A stretch of 8,140 nt of DNA from an uncultured Oscillospiraceae bacterium (lineage in GTDB: Bacteria; Bacillota; Clostridia; Oscillospirales; Oscillospiraceae): positions 1 to 8,140 of the forward strand of contig CAKTPC010000089.1 of assembly GCA_934590505.1 (NCBI GenBank), in the 5' to 3' direction. A program made the translations under genes and the position numbers. The notes under the pieces were generated by a model. The model had not been told where the DNA came from, did not search any database, and was given only the letters and a program-made list of their open reading frames with translations. This document shows, one piece after another, positions 7,431 through 8,140 of this stretch. Positions within the stretch are counted from its first letter, which is position 1, and each line of letters begins with the position of its first letter.

Positions 7431-7984
7431 GCAAGTCCCTCCTCAATAAGAAATCTGCGGAGCCTGCCGCGCGTCCGGTGGAGCATGGAAGCGGTCTTGC
7501 TCTCGGAGAAGCCGAACTTCTTTGAAAGCTCCGCGACCGGGGCAAGGAACCAGTACCGGCTGACGAACAGCGCGCGCTCCGTCTCCGGAAGCTGCGCGAG
7601 GAAGCGGTTCAGCGCCGCGGCAAGCTCGCGGTTCTCGACCTCGCGCTCAAGGCTGTAAGCCGAGGCGGTGCACTCGTTCAGCTCGTCGAGCGCGAGGGCA
7701 ACCTCTCCGCCGCCGCGCTTTAAACGGTTCTTATCTGCGACGCGGGAAAGCGCCAGGTTGCGCGTGATGCGCCCGAGATACGGCGCGAGAGCCGGCGGGC
7801 GCTTGTCCGGCATGGAGTTCCACGCGCGCATATAGGTGTCGTTCACGCACTCGTCGCTGTCCTCGGGGTCCTGCAGGACGTTATAGGCGATGGTGCGGCA
7901 GTACGCGCCGAACTTTTTCGCAGTCTCTGCAATAGCCGAGTCCGAGCGCGCCCAATACAGGTCAACTATTTTTGAATCATCCAT
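7427..7984 (-). CDS. ECF-type sigma-70 family RNA polymerase sigma factor
   Basis: This 185-aa protein directs RNA polymerase to a specific promoter set. Region 2 lies at about residues 20-90, with the core-binding and -10 recognition segment around DSDECVNDTYMRAWNSMP (42-59). Region 4 lies at 132-180 (LPETERALFVSRY, then a helix-turn-helix SKKFGFSESKTASMLHRTRGRL) for -35 recognition. There are no regions 1 or 3, which defines the ECF class. The ATG at 7984 has GAGGAGG with a 7-nt spacer. Its TGA stop overlaps the anti-sigma ATG by 4 nt, the classic arrangement for a sigma and its inhibitor. The target genes are not known. Self-activation is common in the class, but no clear ECF-style promoter could be identified upstream. 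Confidence 0.93.
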   Translation of the reverse strand: MDDSKIVDLYWARSDSAIAETAKKFGAYCRTIAYNVLQDPEDSDECVNDTYMRAWNSMPDKRPPALAPYLGRITRNLALSRVADKNRLKRGGGEVALALDELNECTASAYSLEREVENRELAAALNRFLAQLPETERALFVSRYWFLAPVAELSKKFGFSESKTASMLHRTRGRLRRFLIEEGLA

Positions 7985-7990
7985 GACTTG

Positions 7991-7998
7991 TCCTCCTC
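7991..7998 (-). promoter_or_regulatory. Strong ribosome binding site of the sigma gene
   Basis: GAGGAGGA on the minus strand ends 6-7 nt before the ATG at 7984 and supports that start over internal alternatives. Confidence 0.8.
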
Positions 7999-8107
7999 AT
8001 AAGAATGGAGTGGAATGAAAGCCTTCGCCTATATAAACTGCATTTATCGCGATCCATTGCACCGTTCGTGCTTTTTCGACAGAAAAATAAATTTTACTTT
8101 CTTTTTC

Positions 8108-8136
8108 TTGATATACCGGCGCGGTAATGATATTAT
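8108..8136 (+). promoter_or_regulatory. Candidate divergent promoter reading out of the right edge
   Basis: TTGATA (8108-8113), a 17-nt spacer and TATTAT (8131-8136) form a good SigA-type promoter on the plus strand, pointing to a gene beyond the window. The spacer contains TACCG-GCG-CGGTA (8114-8126), a 5-bp inverted repeat that could be an operator. The same AT block gives a perfect TATAAT on the minus strand (8132-8137), which could be the -10 box for the sigma gene if its -35 lies past the edge. Confidence 0.45.
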
Positions 8137-8140
8137 ATTA

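Noticed and set aside
8025..8040. TATATA on the minus strand as the -10 box of the sigma gene
   Set aside because: No acceptable -35 hexamer occurs 16-18 nt upstream, and no clear ECF-style -35/-10 pair was found either.
8047..8071. GCAC-CGTTC-GTGC followed by TTTTT as a plus-strand terminator
   Set aside because: The stem is only 4 bp, and no plus-strand gene ends nearby; it lies in the leader of the minus-strand sigma gene.

Overview
The window looks like chromosomal DNA of an anaerobic Firmicute of the Clostridia, most likely an Oscillospiraceae/Ruminococcaceae-type gut bacterium. This is inferred from the high GC content of the genes, the strong GAGGAGG/AAGGAG ribosome binding sites, the style of the ECF sigma/anti-sigma pair, and an FMN hydroxy-acid oxidase carrying an N-terminal cysteine cluster. 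No tRNA, rRNA, CRISPR array, insertion sequence or phage gene was seen.

Layout from left to right. (1) 1-741, plus strand: the 3' part of glyA (serine hydroxymethyltransferase), cut by the window edge. It is followed by a 12-bp perfect hairpin in the convergent gap at 742-863. (2) 864-4909, minus strand: four tightly spaced genes that read as one operon. In transcription order they are an FMN-dependent alpha-hydroxy-acid oxidase/dehydrogenase (4909-3893), a class-3-like aldehyde dehydrogenase (3842-2478), a Nudix hydrolase (2438-1974) and an SLC13/ArsB-like anion permease (1970-864, GTG start). Gaps are 50, 39 and 3 nt. A near-consensus vegetative promoter (TTGACA, 17 nt, CATAAT) lies at 4985-5013 on the minus strand. 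Two inverted-repeat elements lie around and just downstream of its -10 box. (3) 4910-5270: a 361-nt intergenic stretch, mostly AT-rich. It holds that promoter, three copies of a 14-16 nt repeat, an AT-rich hairpin, and a long hairpin just after the next operon. (4) 5271-7984, minus strand: an ECF sigma factor (7984-7427) overlapping by ATGA with a 719-aa single-pass membrane protein (7430-5271), almost certainly its anti-sigma factor. That protein's exported part ends in four YD (Rhs-like) motifs. (5) 7985-8140: the sigma leader, plus a likely promoter firing out of the right end of the window.

How the parts work together. The sigma/anti-sigma pair should be a cell-surface signalling module in which the large exported domain senses an envelope or external cue and releases the sigma factor. 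The four-gene operon suggests import or export of an organic anion, oxidation of a 2-hydroxy acid and an aldehyde, and hydrolysis of a nucleotide-type substrate. The actual substrate cannot be read from the sequence. No regulator gene for the operator-like palindromes is present in the window. The less ordinary items are the YD-repeat ectodomain on an anti-sigma factor, the intergenic hairpins that pair fully only in the minus-strand RNA, and the repeat/operator cluster ahead of the hydroxy-acid operon.
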